64,000 nt of DNA from Thioalkalivibrio sp. ALJT (GCF_000381825.1 NZ_KB907128.1:62001-126000), one strand, 5' to 3'; counted from the stretch's first letter, positions 51,781-62,395 are shown. Translations and numbers: made by a program. Notes: generated by a model not told the origin, from the sequence alone.

Positions 51781-53004
51781 TCAGGTGCGCGGCGCATCGT
51801 CGGGTTGGGGCTGGCGGTAGGGTGAATGTTCGTGCAGGCGTTCGCAGTGGGCGCGCATCATGGCCGCCTCGCGTTCGCAGAAGTCGCGCACGGGCTGGTC
51901 GAAGCCCTCGGTCAGGATCATGTGGGCGGAGTAGGTGGGCGTGGGCAGGAAGCCGCGCGGGATCTTGTGTTCGCCCTGGGCGCCGGGCTCGAAGCGGGCC
52001 AGGCCTTCGCGGATGCAGAACGCGATGCCCTGGTAGTAGCAGGTCTCGAAGTGCAGGTCGGCCAGCTCCTCGGTGCAGCCCCAGAAGCGCCCGTACAGGG
52101 TGTCGTGGCTGCGGTAGCAAAGGGCGGCGGCGATGGTCTCGTCGTCGCCCGTCTCGCCTGGCCGGCGGGCCTCGAACAGCACCACCTGATCGCCCAGCGC
52201 CGCCGCTGTCTCCACAAAAAAGGCCTCCGAAAGCGTCGGGATGCCCATGTGCTTCTCGAAGGTGTCGACGTAGAAGCGGTGAAAACGCGCCCAGTCCTCG
52301 GGTGACCCGGTGGCCCCGGTCAGCGTACGGAACTCGATGCCGGCCTCGGTGACGCGGCGGCGTTCGCGCTTGATGTTCTTGCGCTTTTTCGAGCTGAGCG
52401 CGGCCAGGAAGTCGTCAAAGCTCGCGTAGCCGGCGTTGCTCCAGTGGTACTGGCAGCCCATGCGCTCGGCCAGCCCCAGTTCGCGGGTCACGTCCAGATC
52501 ATCCTCGTTGGGGAACAGGATGTTCATGCCCGAGGCGTTCAGCTCGCGCCCGCGGGTGACGAGGGCGCGCACGAGCAGGGTGCGCAGGTGATCGAAGTCC
52601 GGCGCCTCCGGGTGCACCAGCAGGCGCGGCCCGGTGGCCGGGGTGTAGGGCACCGAGACGACCAGCTTGGGGTAGTAGTTAAGCCCCTGGCGGTTCCACG
52701 CGCCTTCCCAGGCGAAGTCGAACACGAACTCGCCGTAGTTGTTGGTCTTGGCGTAGGCGGGTGCCGCGGCCACAAGCTGATCCTCACGGAAGACCAGCAC
52801 ATGCTGCGGGAACCAGCCGAACTCGCGGCCCAGGCAGCCGTGGCGCTCCAGGCCCTCCAGGAAGGCATGGCGCAGGAACGGCTCGCTACCGCCAGTGAGG
52901 GCGTCCCAGGCGGCCGGGTCCACGTCGGTCAGGCCGTCGCGCAGTTCGATGCGTTCGGCCGGGTCTTCCGGCCCGGCCGTCGGGGTGTCGCCCTCGGCGC
53001 TCAC
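51781..53004 (-). CDS. FemAB/GNAT-like N-acyltransferase (peptidogalycan family)
   Basis: 407 residues of the family often annotated as GNAT or peptidogalycan biosynthesis protein. Typical segments: FLRHAFLEGLERHGCLGREF, FVFDFAWEGAWNRQGLNYYP, SSKKRKNIKRERRRV and the C-terminal ETCYYQGIAFCIREGLARFE. The double acyltransferase fold suggests aminoacyl or acyl transfer, but no substrate is known. It is followed by aat, with REP elements between. Confidence 0.85.
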   Translation of the reverse strand: MSAEGDTPTAGPEDPAERIELRDGLTDVDPAAWDALTGGSEPFLRHAFLEGLERHGCLGREFGWFPQHVLVFREDQLVAAAPAYAKTNNYGEFVFDFAWEGAWNRQGLNYYPKLVVSVPYTPATGPRLLVHPEAPDFDHLRTLLVRALVTRGRELNASGMNILFPNEDDLDVTRELGLAERMGCQYHWSNAGYASFDDFLAALSSKKRKNIKRERRRVTEAGIEFRTLTGATGSPEDWARFHRFYVDTFEKHMGIPTLSEAFFVETAAALGDQVVLFEARRPGETGDDETIAAALCYRSHDTLYGRFWGCTEELADLHFETCYYQGIAFCIREGLARFEPGAQGEHKIPRGFLPTPTYSAHMILTEGFDQPVRDFCEREAAMMRAHCERLHEHSPYRQPQPDDAPRT

Positions 53005-53007
53005 GGC

Positions 53008-54240
<1,233 letters not shown>

Positions 54241-54367
54241 TTACGCACGTTGCGGGAACCGTGGTGACCGGGTCTCCGCGCACGGGTTTGGTATTGATGG
54301 ACCATAAAACATTTTCATGAACGCGCGGGCCAGGAGCGGTCACCACGCAGTCACTACATCAGCCTCT

Positions 54368-54432
54368 GGTGGATAACCCGCCAGCCCCGCCAAGAACGGC
54401 TACAGAACAGCGAATCGGCATTTTTATCCACA
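54368..54432. promoter_or_regulatory. Two DnaA boxes upstream of nrdA
   Basis: TTATCCACA at 54424-54432 is a perfect DnaA box. GGTGGATAA at 54368-54376 (minus-strand TTATCCACC) differs from the consensus at one base. In E. coli DnaA regulates nrdAB, so these boxes in the nrd leader are likely regulatory. Two boxes alone do not suggest a replication origin. Confidence 0.65.
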
Positions 54433-54471
54433 GGTTGCTCACCGCTTGTGCAAGGTTTGTTCCTGATCGAT

Positions 54472-54519
54472 ACACAATATGTAGTGTCTATGCAGATCAC
54501 AATCCCCGATCTATAGTAT
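54472..54519. promoter_or_regulatory. Tandem NrdR boxes
   Basis: Box 1, ACACAATATGTAGTGT (54472-54487), fits the NrdR consensus (ACAC-wAtATaTw-GTGT) except one position. Box 2, CCCCGATCTATAGTAT (54504-54519), is weaker; the start-to-start distance is 32 bp, three helical turns, as is typical of NrdR targets. A -10-like TATAGT overlaps box 2. NrdR would repress nrdAB when dATP is plentiful; the nrdR gene is not in this window. Confidence 0.8.
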
Positions 54520-54554
54520 TCGCCGTTCGATCCTACACCAGCGCGAGGCCCGTC

Positions 54555-57449
54555 ATGCACAGCGATACCCAGACCGTCGAAGCCCCCGAGGCCACCCAGT
54601 ACCCGCCGCAGGCCGAACCGTCGGCCGAGGTCCTGGCGACCAGCCCGGGCCAGCACCAGGTGATTCGCCGTAACGGCAAGGTCACCGGCTTCGATGCCTC
54701 CAAGATCGAGGTCGCGGTGACCAAGGCCTTCCTCGCGGTGGAGGGCGGTAACGCCGCGGCCAGCCGCCGTATCCATGACATCGTGAAAGAGGTGGCCGGG
54801 CAGGTGGTGGACAGCCTGTTCCGCCGCGCCGGCACCCAGGGCATGACGGTGCATATCGAGGATATCCAGGACCAGGTGGAACTGGCCCTGATGCGCGGCG
54901 GCCACCACAAGGTCGCGCGGGCCTACGTGATCTATCGCGAGCAGCAGGCGCAGAAGCGCGCCGCCGAGGCCGCGGAGCAGTCCCCGGAAGAACAGGAGGC
55001 CGCCGCCAGCCTGAACGTGACCCGCGCCGACGGCACCCAGGCCCCGCTGGACGAGGCACGCCTGCAGGCGGTGGTGGACGAGGCCTGCGCCGGCATCGAG
55101 CAGGTCGACGGCCAGAAGATCCTGACCGAGGCGCGCCGCAACCTGTTCGACGGTGTGGCCGAGAAGGACGTGGCCACCGCGCTGGTGATGGCCGCCCGTG
55201 TGATGATCGAGCAGGAGCCGAACTACTCGCAGGTCACCGCGCGGCTGCTGATGGACGCGCTGCGCCGCGAGGCCCTGAGCTTCGTGCACGGCCGCCCGGA
55301 AGAGGCCACCCAGGCCCAGCTGGCCGAGCGCTACGCCGAGTACTTCGGCGCCTACATCAAGCGCGCCGCTGACCTGGAGCTGGTCGACAGCGAGCTGACC
55401 CGCTACAACCTCGACAAGCTGGGCGCGGCGATCAAGCCCGAGCGCGACCTACAGTTCACCTACCTGGGCCTGCAGACCCTGTACGACCGCTACTTCATCC
55501 ATAGCGATGGCACGCGCTTCGAGCTGCCGCAGGCATTCTTCATGCGCGTGGCGATGGGCCTGGCGATCAACGAGATCGACCGCGAGGCGCGCGCGATCGA
55601 GTTCTACAACCTGCTGAGCTCGTTCGACTTCATGAGCTCCACGCCGACCCTGTTCAACTCCGGCACCCTGCGCCCGCAGCTCTCCAGCTGCTACCTGACC
55701 AGCGTGCCGGACGACCTGGACGGCATCTACAGCGCCATCCGCGACAACGCGCTGCTGTCCAAGTTTGCCGGTGGCCTGGGCAACGACTGGACCCGCGTGC
55801 GCGGCATGGGCGCCCACATCAAGGGCACCAACGGCAAGTCGCAGGGCGTGGTCCCGTTCCTGAAAGTGGCCAACGACACCGCCGTGGCGGTGAACCAGGG
55901 CGGCAAGCGCAAGGGGGCCGTGTGCGCCTACCTCGAGACCTGGCACATCGATGTCGAGGAGTTCATCGAGCTGCGCAAGAACACCGGCGACGACCGCCGC
56001 CGCACCCACGACATGAACAGCGCCAACTGGATCCCGGACCTGTTCATGAAGCGCGTGGCCGAGGACGGCGACTGGACCCTGTTCTCCCCGAACGAGGCCC
56101 CGGACCTGCACGACCTGGTCGGCGCCGAGTTCGAGAAGCGCTATTGCGAATACGAAGAGAAGGCCGCGCGCGGCGAGCTGCGCGTGCACAAGACCATGAA
56201 GGCCGTGGACCTGTGGCGGAAGATGCTCGGCATGCTGTTCGAGACCGGCCATCCGTGGATGACCTTCAAGGACCCGTGCAACCTGCGCAGCCCGCAAAGC
56301 CACACCGGCGTGGTCCACAGCTCGAATCTCTGCACCGAGATCACCCTGAACACCTCGGATGACGAGATCGCGGTGTGCAACCTGGGCTCGATCAACCTGG
56401 CCGCGCATATCAACGAGGCCGGCGAGCTGGACCGGGGCAAGCTGGAGCGCACGGTGAACACCGCCATGCGCATGCTCGACAACGTGATCGACTACAACTA
56501 CTACTCCGTGCCGCAGGCGCGGCGCTCCAACCTGCGCCACCGTCCCGTGGGGCTGGGGGTCATGGGCTTCCAGGACGCGCTGTACAAGCTGCGCGTGCCG
56601 TATGCCTCCGAGGCGGCGGTGGAGTTTGCCGACACCTCCATGGAGGCGGTCTCCTACTACGCCATCAAAGCCTCGACCGACCTGGCCGAGGAACGCGGCC
56701 GCTACGAGAGCTTCCCCGGCAGCCTGTGGAGCCAGGGCATCCTGCCGATCGACTCGATCGACAAGCTGGCCGAGACCCGCGGCGACTACCTGCAGATGGA
56801 CACCACCCAGCGCCTGGAGTGGGACAAGCTGCGCAAGCGGGTGAAGAAGGTCGGCATGCGCAACTCCAACACCATGGCGATCGCGCCGACCGCGACCATC
56901 TCCAACATCTGCGGGGTCAGCCAGTCGATCGAGCCGACCTACCAGAACCTGTTCGTCAAATCGAACCTGTCCGGCGAGTTCACCGTGATCAACCCGTATC
57001 TGGTGCGCGACCTGAAAGACCGCGAGCTGTGGGACGAGGTGATGGTCAACGACCTCAAGTACTACGACGGCTCCGTGCAGCCGCTGGACCGCGTGCCGGA
57101 GGACATCAAGGCCCTGTACGCCACCGCGTTCGAGCTGGACACCCGCTGGCTGGTCGAGGCCGCCTCGCGCCGGCAGAAGTGGATCGACCAGGCGCAGAGC
57201 CTGAACCTCTACATGGCCGAGCCCTCCGGGCCCAAGCTGGACGCCCTGTACAAGCTGGCCTGGATCCGCGGCCTGAAGACGACCTACTACCTGCGCTCCA
57301 TGGGTGCCACCCACGTGGAAAAGAGCACCGTGGCCGACTCCTCGCGCGCCAACAAGCTGAACGCCGTCTCCGGCGGCCAGCAGGCGGCCGAGCCCGAGGC
57401 CCCGAAAGCGTGCTCCATCCTCGACCCGGACTGCGAGGCCTGCCAGTAA
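54555..57449 (+). CDS. nrdA: Class Ia ribonucleotide reductase, alpha subunit
   Basis: 964 residues, long for NrdA because of what looks like two N-terminal ATP-cones (~35-135 and ~150-245), as in Pseudomonas-type enzymes. Active-site parts: [13 protein letters not shown], the catalytic Cys/Glu segment [33 protein letters not shown] and [20 protein letters not shown]; the C-terminal redox pair is DCEACQ. It reduces ribonucleoside diphosphates. The ATG at 54555 (GAGG 7 bases upstream) lies downstream of the NrdR boxes; the longer frame crosses the regulatory region. Confidence 0.96.
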   Translation: MHSDTQTVEAPEATQYPPQAEPSAEVLATSPGQHQVIRRNGKVTGFDASKIEVAVTKAFLAVEGGNAAASRRIHDIVKEVAGQVVDSLFRRAGTQGMTVHIEDIQDQVELALMRGGHHKVARAYVIYREQQAQKRAAEAAEQSPEEQEAAASLNVTRADGTQAPLDEARLQAVVDEACAGIEQVDGQKILTEARRNLFDGVAEKDVATALVMAARVMIEQEPNYSQVTARLLMDALRREALSFVHGRPEEATQAQLAERYAEYFGAYIKRAADLELVDSELTRYNLDKLGAAIKPERDLQFTYLGLQTLYDRYFIHSDGTRFELPQAFFMRVAMGLAINEIDREARAIEFYNLLSSFDFMSSTPTLFNSGTLRPQLSSCYLTSVPDDLDGIYSAIRDNALLSKFAGGLGNDWTRVRGMGAHIKGTNGKSQGVVPFLKVANDTAVAVNQGGKRKGAVCAYLETWHIDVEEFIELRKNTGDDRRRTHDMNSANWIPDLFMKRVAEDGDWTLFSPNEAPDLHDLVGAEFEKRYCEYEEKAARGELRVHKTMKAVDLWRKMLGMLFETGHPWMTFKDPCNLRSPQSHTGVVHSSNLCTEITLNTSDDEIAVCNLGSINLAAHINEAGELDRGKLERTVNTAMRMLDNVIDYNYYSVPQARRSNLRHRPVGLGVMGFQDALYKLRVPYASEAAVEFADTSMEAVSYYAIKASTDLAEERGRYESFPGSLWSQGILPIDSIDKLAETRGDYLQMDTTQRLEWDKLRKRVKKVGMRNSNTMAIAPTATISNICGVSQSIEPTYQNLFVKSNLSGEFTVINPYLVRDLKDRELWDEVMVNDLKYYDGSVQPLDRVPEDIKALYATAFELDTRWLVEAASRRQKWIDQAQSLNLYMAEPSGPKLDALYKLAWIRGLKTTYYLRSMGATHVEKSTVADSSRANKLNAVSGGQQAAEPEAPKACSILDPDCEACQ

Positions 57450-57558
57450 GGCGGCCCCGCCCACGGGCACCGAATACGCACCACAGACCGATCACAACGC
57501 ACTGAACAAGAGGCCCGGTTACCGCGCCGGGCCGCCACCGAAAAGAAGAGGGGACACT

Positions 57559-58797
57559 ATGCTTTCCTGGGACGATCCGATCGCAGCCATCAAAGGCGAA
57601 GGCCAGAAAGAACCCGCCGTCCGCCCCGGCATGGGCTTTCAGGAGAACGAAGCCCTGATGAGCACCGCCGGCGCCGCGCCCAGCGTCTCGCCGGACCCGG
57701 AAAACGCCGGCCAGCCGCTGGCCGAGCCGAACGAAGACGCCCTGACCGGCACCGGTTTGGAAGACATCGAGATGGGTGCCGAGCGCATCCGCGTGGATGA
57801 CAAGAAGATCATCAACTGCCACGCGGACCTCAACCAGCTCGTGCCCTTCAAGTACAAGTGGGCCTGGCAGAAGTACCTGGACGGCTGCGCCAACCACTGG
57901 ATGCCGCAGGAAATCAACATGAACGCGGACATCGCCCTGTGGAAGGACCCGAATGGTCTGACCGAGGACGAGCGCACCATCGTCAAGCGCAACCTGGGCT
58001 TCTTCTCCACCGCCGACTCGCTGGTGGCGAACAACCTGGTGCTGGCCGTGTACCGCCACATCACCAACCCCGAGTGCCGCCAGTACCTGCTGCGCCAGGC
58101 CTTCGAGGAGGCGCTGCACACCCACGCCTACCAGTACTGCGTGGAATCCCTGGGCCTGGACGAAGGCGAGATCTTCAACATGTACCGCGAGGTGCCCTCC
58201 GTGGCCACCAAGGCGGAATGGGCGCTGCCGTTCACCAAGCACCTGGCGGACCCGAACTTCCGCACCGGCACGCCGGAGGCGGATCAGAAGCTGCTGCGCG
58301 AACTGATCGCCTTCTACGTCGTGTTCGAGGGCATCTTCTTCTACGTCGGCTTCGTGCAGATCCTCTCCATGGGCCGGCGCAACAAGATGACCGGCGTGGC
58401 CGAGCAGTTCCAGTACATCCTGCGCGACGAGTCCATGCACATGAACTTCGGCATCGACGTGATCAACCAGATCAAGCTCGAAAACCCGCACCTGTGGACC
58501 GAAGACTTCAAGAACGAGATGCGCACCCTGATCTCGGATGCCGTCGAGCTGGAGGCGCAGTACGCCCGCGACACCATGCCGCGTGGCGTGCTCGGCATGA
58601 ACGCCGGGATGTTCGAGGAATACCTGCACTTCATCGCCAACCGCCGCTGTGCGCAGATCGGCCTGGCCGAGCTGTACCCGGGAGCTGATAACCCGTTCCC
58701 GTGGATGAGCGAGGTGCTCGATCTCAAGAAGGAGAAGAACTTCTTTGAGACGCGGGTTACGGAGTATCAGACGGGTGGGGCGTTGAGCTGGGATTGA
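57559..58797 (+). CDS. nrdB: Class Ia ribonucleotide reductase, beta subunit
   Basis: 412 residues. The dimetal ligands are traceable: [16 protein letters not shown], and later [11 protein letters not shown] and RDESMHMNF. The radical Tyr is four residues after the ligand His (HTHAY), where the Chlamydia class Ic enzyme has Phe. The C-terminus [18 protein letters not shown] docks to NrdA. It follows nrdA by 109 bp and is closed by a strong terminator. Confidence 0.96.
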   Translation: MLSWDDPIAAIKGEGQKEPAVRPGMGFQENEALMSTAGAAPSVSPDPENAGQPLAEPNEDALTGTGLEDIEMGAERIRVDDKKIINCHADLNQLVPFKYKWAWQKYLDGCANHWMPQEINMNADIALWKDPNGLTEDERTIVKRNLGFFSTADSLVANNLVLAVYRHITNPECRQYLLRQAFEEALHTHAYQYCVESLGLDEGEIFNMYREVPSVATKAEWALPFTKHLADPNFRTGTPEADQKLLRELIAFYVVFEGIFFYVGFVQILSMGRRNKMTGVAEQFQYILRDESMHMNFGIDVINQIKLENPHLWTEDFKNEMRTLISDAVELEAQYARDTMPRGVLGMNAGMFEEYLHFIANRRCAQIGLAELYPGADNPFPWMSEVLDLKKEKNFFETRVTEYQTGGALSWD

Positions 58798-58804
58798 GGC
58801 CTTA

Positions 58805-58833
58805 TTGACGAAAATTCGAATCATCTGTTTAAT
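58805..58833 (+). promoter_or_regulatory. Sigma70-like promoter nested between nrdB and its terminator
   Basis: TTGACG (58805-58810), exactly 17 bases, TTTAAT (58828-58833): each hexamer matches 5 of 6 consensus bases. The expected start (~58840) falls at the inner end of the terminator's left arm, so transcripts from here would lack most of that arm. It is placed to drive the HEPN gene at 58882. Confidence 0.6.
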
Positions 58834-58834
58834 T

Positions 58835-58856
58835 GGGGGCTTCGGCCCCCTTTTTT
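58835..58856 (+). terminator. Rho-independent terminator of nrdAB
   Basis: 6-bp stem GGGGGC / GCCCCC closed by a TTCG tetraloop, then six T and A. A textbook intrinsic terminator, 38 bases after the nrdB stop. Confidence 0.92.
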
Positions 58857-58881
58857 ATTATTCCGAGCCCTCCAAAGCTTT

Positions 58882-60702
58882 ATGAAATATCGAAATCTTG
58901 TTGCGCCTGGTTCGAATCTCTACACACGAGCAGAAACGTATTTTGCTCAGCTAATGGATGAAATGCTTTTCGATTTCACGGTCGATACCTATAAACCCTC
59001 TCTTATGCATGCGGGCCTATTAGCGGAAGAAGCTCTTGGTGTTCTGAGAGATGTCGAGTCAGGCATCATCCAGAAACCTAACATCCAACATGTTACCGCC
59101 GAATTTCACGATCATTTTTTAAATGATCCCGTCGCGCAAGAGCTGGTTCCTTTAAGCGAGTCCACTGTAGCGAGCGTTGTTGCGGGAGATCTTCCCTCTA
59201 TTCCCAACCTGCGCGCTTTCTTTGAGATCGCGTCTGTTCATCTGGCGCCTTCAAGGTATAAGCCCAAGCTTGAGGAGTCCTTGTTGTCGGTGTGTTTAGA
59301 TCCCGCATCTGACCTTGCATTGGTCCGACGCTTGGCTCGCTTATACGTAACCACTTTGTTAGGTATTGGTTATCATCAAAAATATATTCATTCGGTTCTA
59401 GAGGAGCGTTTCTTTCGCGAGGGGCTCGATCGCACGCGAGGTGTGCAATCGTTTCTCAGCGTTTTTGGAGGCGACCCGCGAAAATATGCGGTCACTTTCC
59501 GTGTTGGCCGTCTGTTCGATGATCGTTCTGGTGTCTTCTCGGATTTCGGGTTTGAGATCGCTCAAAATTCGCCAGCTGTGCTGCCGCCATTGTCAAAGTT
59601 TAGCGCTGACGACTGCACGAATTACCCATTTTTTGCCACGATTGAAGATGTTAAGGCTAAAGATCCTTATTCAGCTCGTGTTGTGGCGGAGAAAAGGCTT
59701 GATCTTATCGCAAGCTTCTTGTCAATTTACCACCATGGCGGACCAGCCGACTGGTCCCAGGGATGCTATGTTCTTGAAGATGGCGATTCAAGCGTAACCT
59801 GGGTTGGTGACGACGTTAGTCCAATGCGGAAGTGTGATGACCTTAGGCATCATGTCGCCACTAGAAGGCTGCGAGAGTTTTTGGGAGGGTTTTCGTTAAG
59901 GGACGGGTCTCTGTCGAAGTTTATTAGTAGCGTTCGACTGCATGCTATGGCTATGAAGGCGGGCGGCGATGAGAATCAAATTTTGAATTTATGGACTGCT
60001 TTAGAGTCGCTGGTCCCGTCGGATCTGAAACATGAGAAGGTTAGTCAGATTGAGCACATAGCGAATTCCGTTATACCTTTTGCGAATGTAGGCTATATCG
60101 AAAAACGTCTCAATACTCTCGTTAAGGACCTGTTGCGCTGGGATAATGCGGGTGCGAAGGCTTGTTTCAGGGAGGTTGCGGGCCGGAAGTTTACGCATAG
60201 GCTAGGTAAGATATTGGCGTTGGATAATCTTTCGGAGGTGCGCCAGGAGCTGTTTAACATCGCATCGGGATATGTGTTGCTTTCGGAACGGCTTAAGGAT
60301 GTGGCGGATGCCATGAAGAGCCCTGCTGGGGTAGCTAATGCGCTCGATCGACATGCGTTGCGTGTGGAATGGCAAATACGCCGGATTTATCGCACTAGGA
60401 ATATGATCGTGCATGCGGGTTCTACACCGCCGTACACACGGGACCTGATTGAGCATTGCCATGGGTACCTTGATGTGGTTTTAGAGGAATTGATTGAGTT
60501 GGCATCGGAGCCTAGAAGTGTGGATTCAGTGGAGCAAGGGTTTGAGCTTATTCGGTTGCGGTACGAGATGTATTTGAGGGAGTTAAAGCGGGGTGGAAAT
60601 GGGTTTTCAGAGGGTGGGATTGATAGGCTTCTGTTTAGTCATAGTAGGTTTGGTCGGACAGAGTGGAGTCGTCAGGGGGTAACGAAGGAGCTTTTTACCT
60701 AA
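58882..60702 (+). CDS. Large protein with C-terminal Apea-like HEPN domain (putative defence RNase)
   Basis: 606 residues. The DNA is clearly richer in A and T than its neighbours and uses different codons (many AAA, TTT, TTA), a sign of transfer. Residues ~1-330 match nothing I know; no signal or membrane segment is visible. From ~350 on it resembles Apea-like HEPN domains: NQILNLWTALESLVP, FNIASGYVLLSERL, then IYRTRNMIVHAG with Arg506-N-x3-His511, the R-x4-H motif of HEPN ribonucleases. HEPN proteins commonly cut RNA in defence or toxin systems. No antitoxin-like partner is adjacent. Start chosen as the first ATG; there is no clear Shine-Dalgarno sequence. Confidence 0.75.
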   Translation: MKYRNLVAPGSNLYTRAETYFAQLMDEMLFDFTVDTYKPSLMHAGLLAEEALGVLRDVESGIIQKPNIQHVTAEFHDHFLNDPVAQELVPLSESTVASVVAGDLPSIPNLRAFFEIASVHLAPSRYKPKLEESLLSVCLDPASDLALVRRLARLYVTTLLGIGYHQKYIHSVLEERFFREGLDRTRGVQSFLSVFGGDPRKYAVTFRVGRLFDDRSGVFSDFGFEIAQNSPAVLPPLSKFSADDCTNYPFFATIEDVKAKDPYSARVVAEKRLDLIASFLSIYHHGGPADWSQGCYVLEDGDSSVTWVGDDVSPMRKCDDLRHHVATRRLREFLGGFSLRDGSLSKFISSVRLHAMAMKAGGDENQILNLWTALESLVPSDLKHEKVSQIEHIANSVIPFANVGYIEKRLNTLVKDLLRWDNAGAKACFREVAGRKFTHRLGKILALDNLSEVRQELFNIASGYVLLSERLKDVADAMKSPAGVANALDRHALRVEWQIRRIYRTRNMIVHAGSTPPYTRDLIEHCHGYLDVVLEELIELASEPRSVDSVEQGFELIRLRYEMYLRELKRGGNGFSEGGIDRLLFSHSRFGRTEWSRQGVTKELFT

Positions 60703-60744
60703 TTAGCTGTCAGGTCCCGGCTGGTTATATACACCCAAGATATC

Positions 60745-60796
60745 GAAGAAGAGGACACCCATGATTTCTTGACGGTCTGAGGCGGGCTGTCTAGGT
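60745..60796 (+). repeat. 52-bp module, copy 1
   Basis: Begins GAAGAAGAGGACACCCATGA and ends GGGCTGTCTAGGT. The same module recurs in full at 63048-63099 and 63214-63265 and in partial form near 61287-61352. It precedes a transposase fragment each time, suggesting it belongs to the mobile unit. Confidence 0.8.
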
Positions 60797-60800
60797 TTGG

Positions 60801-60968
60801 CAATGACGGGGTCGGACCAAGGTAACCCACGGAAAGATCGAAGGAAAATGGTCTAGAAAGGGTGTAATTGGAGCTTATCGCGGCCATTTTGGCCAGGAAA
60901 TGGGTCTTCCAGGGAGGGAAGCCATGCCACGGGCGAATCGCGATCACTTGCCGGGCCATGTCTGGCAT
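60801..60968 (+). repeat. ~167-bp duplicated segment, copy 1
   Basis: Starts at CAATGACGGGGTCGGACCA and includes the leader and first codons of the transposase at 60924. A second, diverged copy lies exactly 320 bp downstream (61121-61286). Confidence 0.8.
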
Positions 60969-61119
60969 ATCACGCACCGGTGCCATAAGCAGGAGTTTCT
61001 ACTGAAGTTCGCGCGCGACCGCCGGTTGTGGCGGTACTGGTTGTATCAGGCTCGGCGGCGCTACGGGCTGTGTGTGTTGAACTACATGGTGACGTCCAAC
61101 CACGTGCATCTGCTGCGAC
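60924..61119 (+). pseudogene. Truncated REP-associated (Y1) transposase
   Basis: Codes for MPRANRDHLPGHVWHITHRC and on to NYMVTSNHVHLL: the N-terminal part of an IS200-like/RAYT transposase, including the His-x-His metal motif (HVH). The family-like sequence stops at ~61116, where the second copy of the upstream repeat begins. The catalytic Tyr region is missing, so it is inactive. A GGAGGGAAG lies before the ATG. Confidence 0.8.
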
Positions 61120-61120
61120 T

Positions 61121-61286
61121 CAATAACGGGGTCGGACCATGGTAACCATCGGAAAGATCGAAGAAAAATGGTCGAGAAAGGCTGTAATTCGAGCTTATAG
61201 GGGGCATTTTGGCCATGAATTGGGCCTTCCAGGGAGGGAAGCTATGCCACGGGCGAATCGCCATCGGTTGCGAGGCCATGTCTGGT
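61121..61286 (+). repeat. ~167-bp duplicated segment, copy 2, with a transposase start stub
   Basis: Second copy of the 60801 segment. From the ATG at 61244 it codes for only 14 transposase residues (MPRANRHRLRGHVW) before a TAA at the junction with the next repeat. It broke the first transposase copy when it arose. Confidence 0.75.
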
Positions 61287-61352
61287 AAAGAAGAGGACAC
61301 CGATGATTTCTATGGTCCGAGGCGGAACAGATAAAGAGGACACCCATGATTC
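61287..61352 (+). repeat. Partial copies of the 52-bp module
   Basis: Two incomplete copies follow each other: AAAGAAGAGGACACCGATGA to GGTCCGAGGCGG (61287-61325), then AAAGAGGACACCCATGATTC (61333-61352). Both have substitutions and internal deletions relative to the full module. Confidence 0.65.
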
Positions 61353-61388
61353 CTTGGTCGAAAGTGTCACCCTCTGGTGCTTTCTGCC

Positions 61389-62156
61389 ATGCCGGAGCCG
61401 AAGCAGACGCTGACCGTCGCCTTTCTCGCCGTTCCGGAGTCCACCGGCTCGACGCTCTACGGTATGTACGACCTGTTCGCGGCCGTCGATCGCGATTGGG
61501 GTTTGATCGCCCGGGGCGAGCCGGCGGTCTCACCCTTCCGCCCGGTGACCGTCGCCGCCGACACGGCCGGCTTCCGTATGGCCAACGGTGTCCATCTGCT
61601 GCCGGATCTCGACATCGATCAGGCGGGTTGTCCCGACGTCGTCTGTGTACCGGAACTGCTGGTGCCTCCCGGCACGGACATCACGGGCCGCTATCCGCGG
61701 GAGGTGGCCTGGCTGCAGACTTGTTACGAGGCAGGCAGCTTCCTCGGCACGGCGTGCTCCGGTGCGCTGATGGTGGCCGAAGCCGGCCTGCTGGACGGGC
61801 GGGACGCGACCACGCATTGGGGCTACTGCGAGGCACTGGCCGCCCACTATCCACAGGTCCGCGTGCATCCGCATCAGGCCCTGGTCACTGCCGGCGATGG
61901 CCAGCGCATCGTGATGGTCGGCGGGGGCTCGTCGTGGCAGGATCTGGCGCTTTTTCTGATCGCCCGCATGGTCGGTCTGGAACGGGCGCTGCAGGTGGCC
62001 AAGATCTATCTGATCGACTGGCACCACGTCGGCCAACAGCCCTACGCTACCCTGATGGGTAGCGCCCAGACCGAGGATCCGAGCACCATGGGGGTCAGAC
62101 CTTGCCTTTTGCCGCTGTGGTGGTACGGAGGACAAAAGGCAAGGTCTGACCCCTAA
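61389..62156 (+). pseudogene. Truncated GlxA-like (DJ-1/PfpI-AraC) regulator
   Basis: The first ~234 residues form the DJ-1/PfpI-type sensor domain of GlxA-like AraC regulators: VAFLAVPESTGSTLYGMYDL, CVPELLVPPGTD, and the elbow LGTACSGALMVAEAGLLDG. Such proteins end with an AraC DNA-binding domain; here the frame instead enters the 62091-62153 inverted repeat and stops, giving a foreign tail (GVRPCLLPLWWYGGQKARSD). Without the DNA-binding part it cannot act as an ordinary regulator. An in-frame GTG at 61377 is also possible. The base composition is high-GC like the host. Confidence 0.8.
62091..62153. mobile_element. 63-bp perfect inverted repeat (MITE/REPIN-like)
   Basis: Perfect 21-bp arms, 62091-62111 and 62133-62153, starting GGGGTCAGACC and ending CTGACCCC, with a 21-base centre. 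It joins the truncated regulator to a truncated transposase gene. The compact palindrome next to Y1 transposase relics suggests a non-autonomous element mobilised by such an enzyme. Confidence 0.75.
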
Positions 62157-62306
62157 GCAGCACTCCTGCTCCCGGGCCTTCCGGCGCCAGTTGTACAGCG
62201 TGGCGGCCGAGATCCCTTCTTCTTCGGCCAGTTGGACCACGGTCCGGTTATGCGGCGGCAGCAGCTTCTTCAGCACCGCCTCCTTGCGTTCATCAGAGTA
62301 CTTCAC
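62154..62306 (-). pseudogene. IS3-type transposase OrfA remnant
   Basis: The first ~48 residues of a helix-turn-helix transposase subunit from a GTG at 62306: VKYSDERKEAVLKKLLPPHN and LAEEEGISAATLYNWRRKAR. The frame then runs into the inverted repeat and the antisense of the GlxA-like gene, so the rest of OrfA and OrfB are lost. Confidence 0.75.
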
Positions 62307-62395
62307 AGGAACCTCTCTTCGCCCCCGGTCGTTGATAACACCCTAACATCGGGTGAGGTTCCAACTAGCCTGACAGTGGGGGGAGGGGATGCGAG

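Noticed and set aside
54368-54432. DnaA boxes as a replication origin
   Set aside because: Only two boxes, no AT-rich unwinding region with 13-mers and no dnaA/dnaN/gidA nearby; a role in nrd regulation is simpler.
55449-57470. Open frame of 673 codons on the minus strand
   Set aside because: Antisense of nrdA, no protein-like features.
57559-58797. nrdB as class Ic (Phe-containing) R2
   Set aside because: The residue four after the ligand His is Tyr, not Phe.
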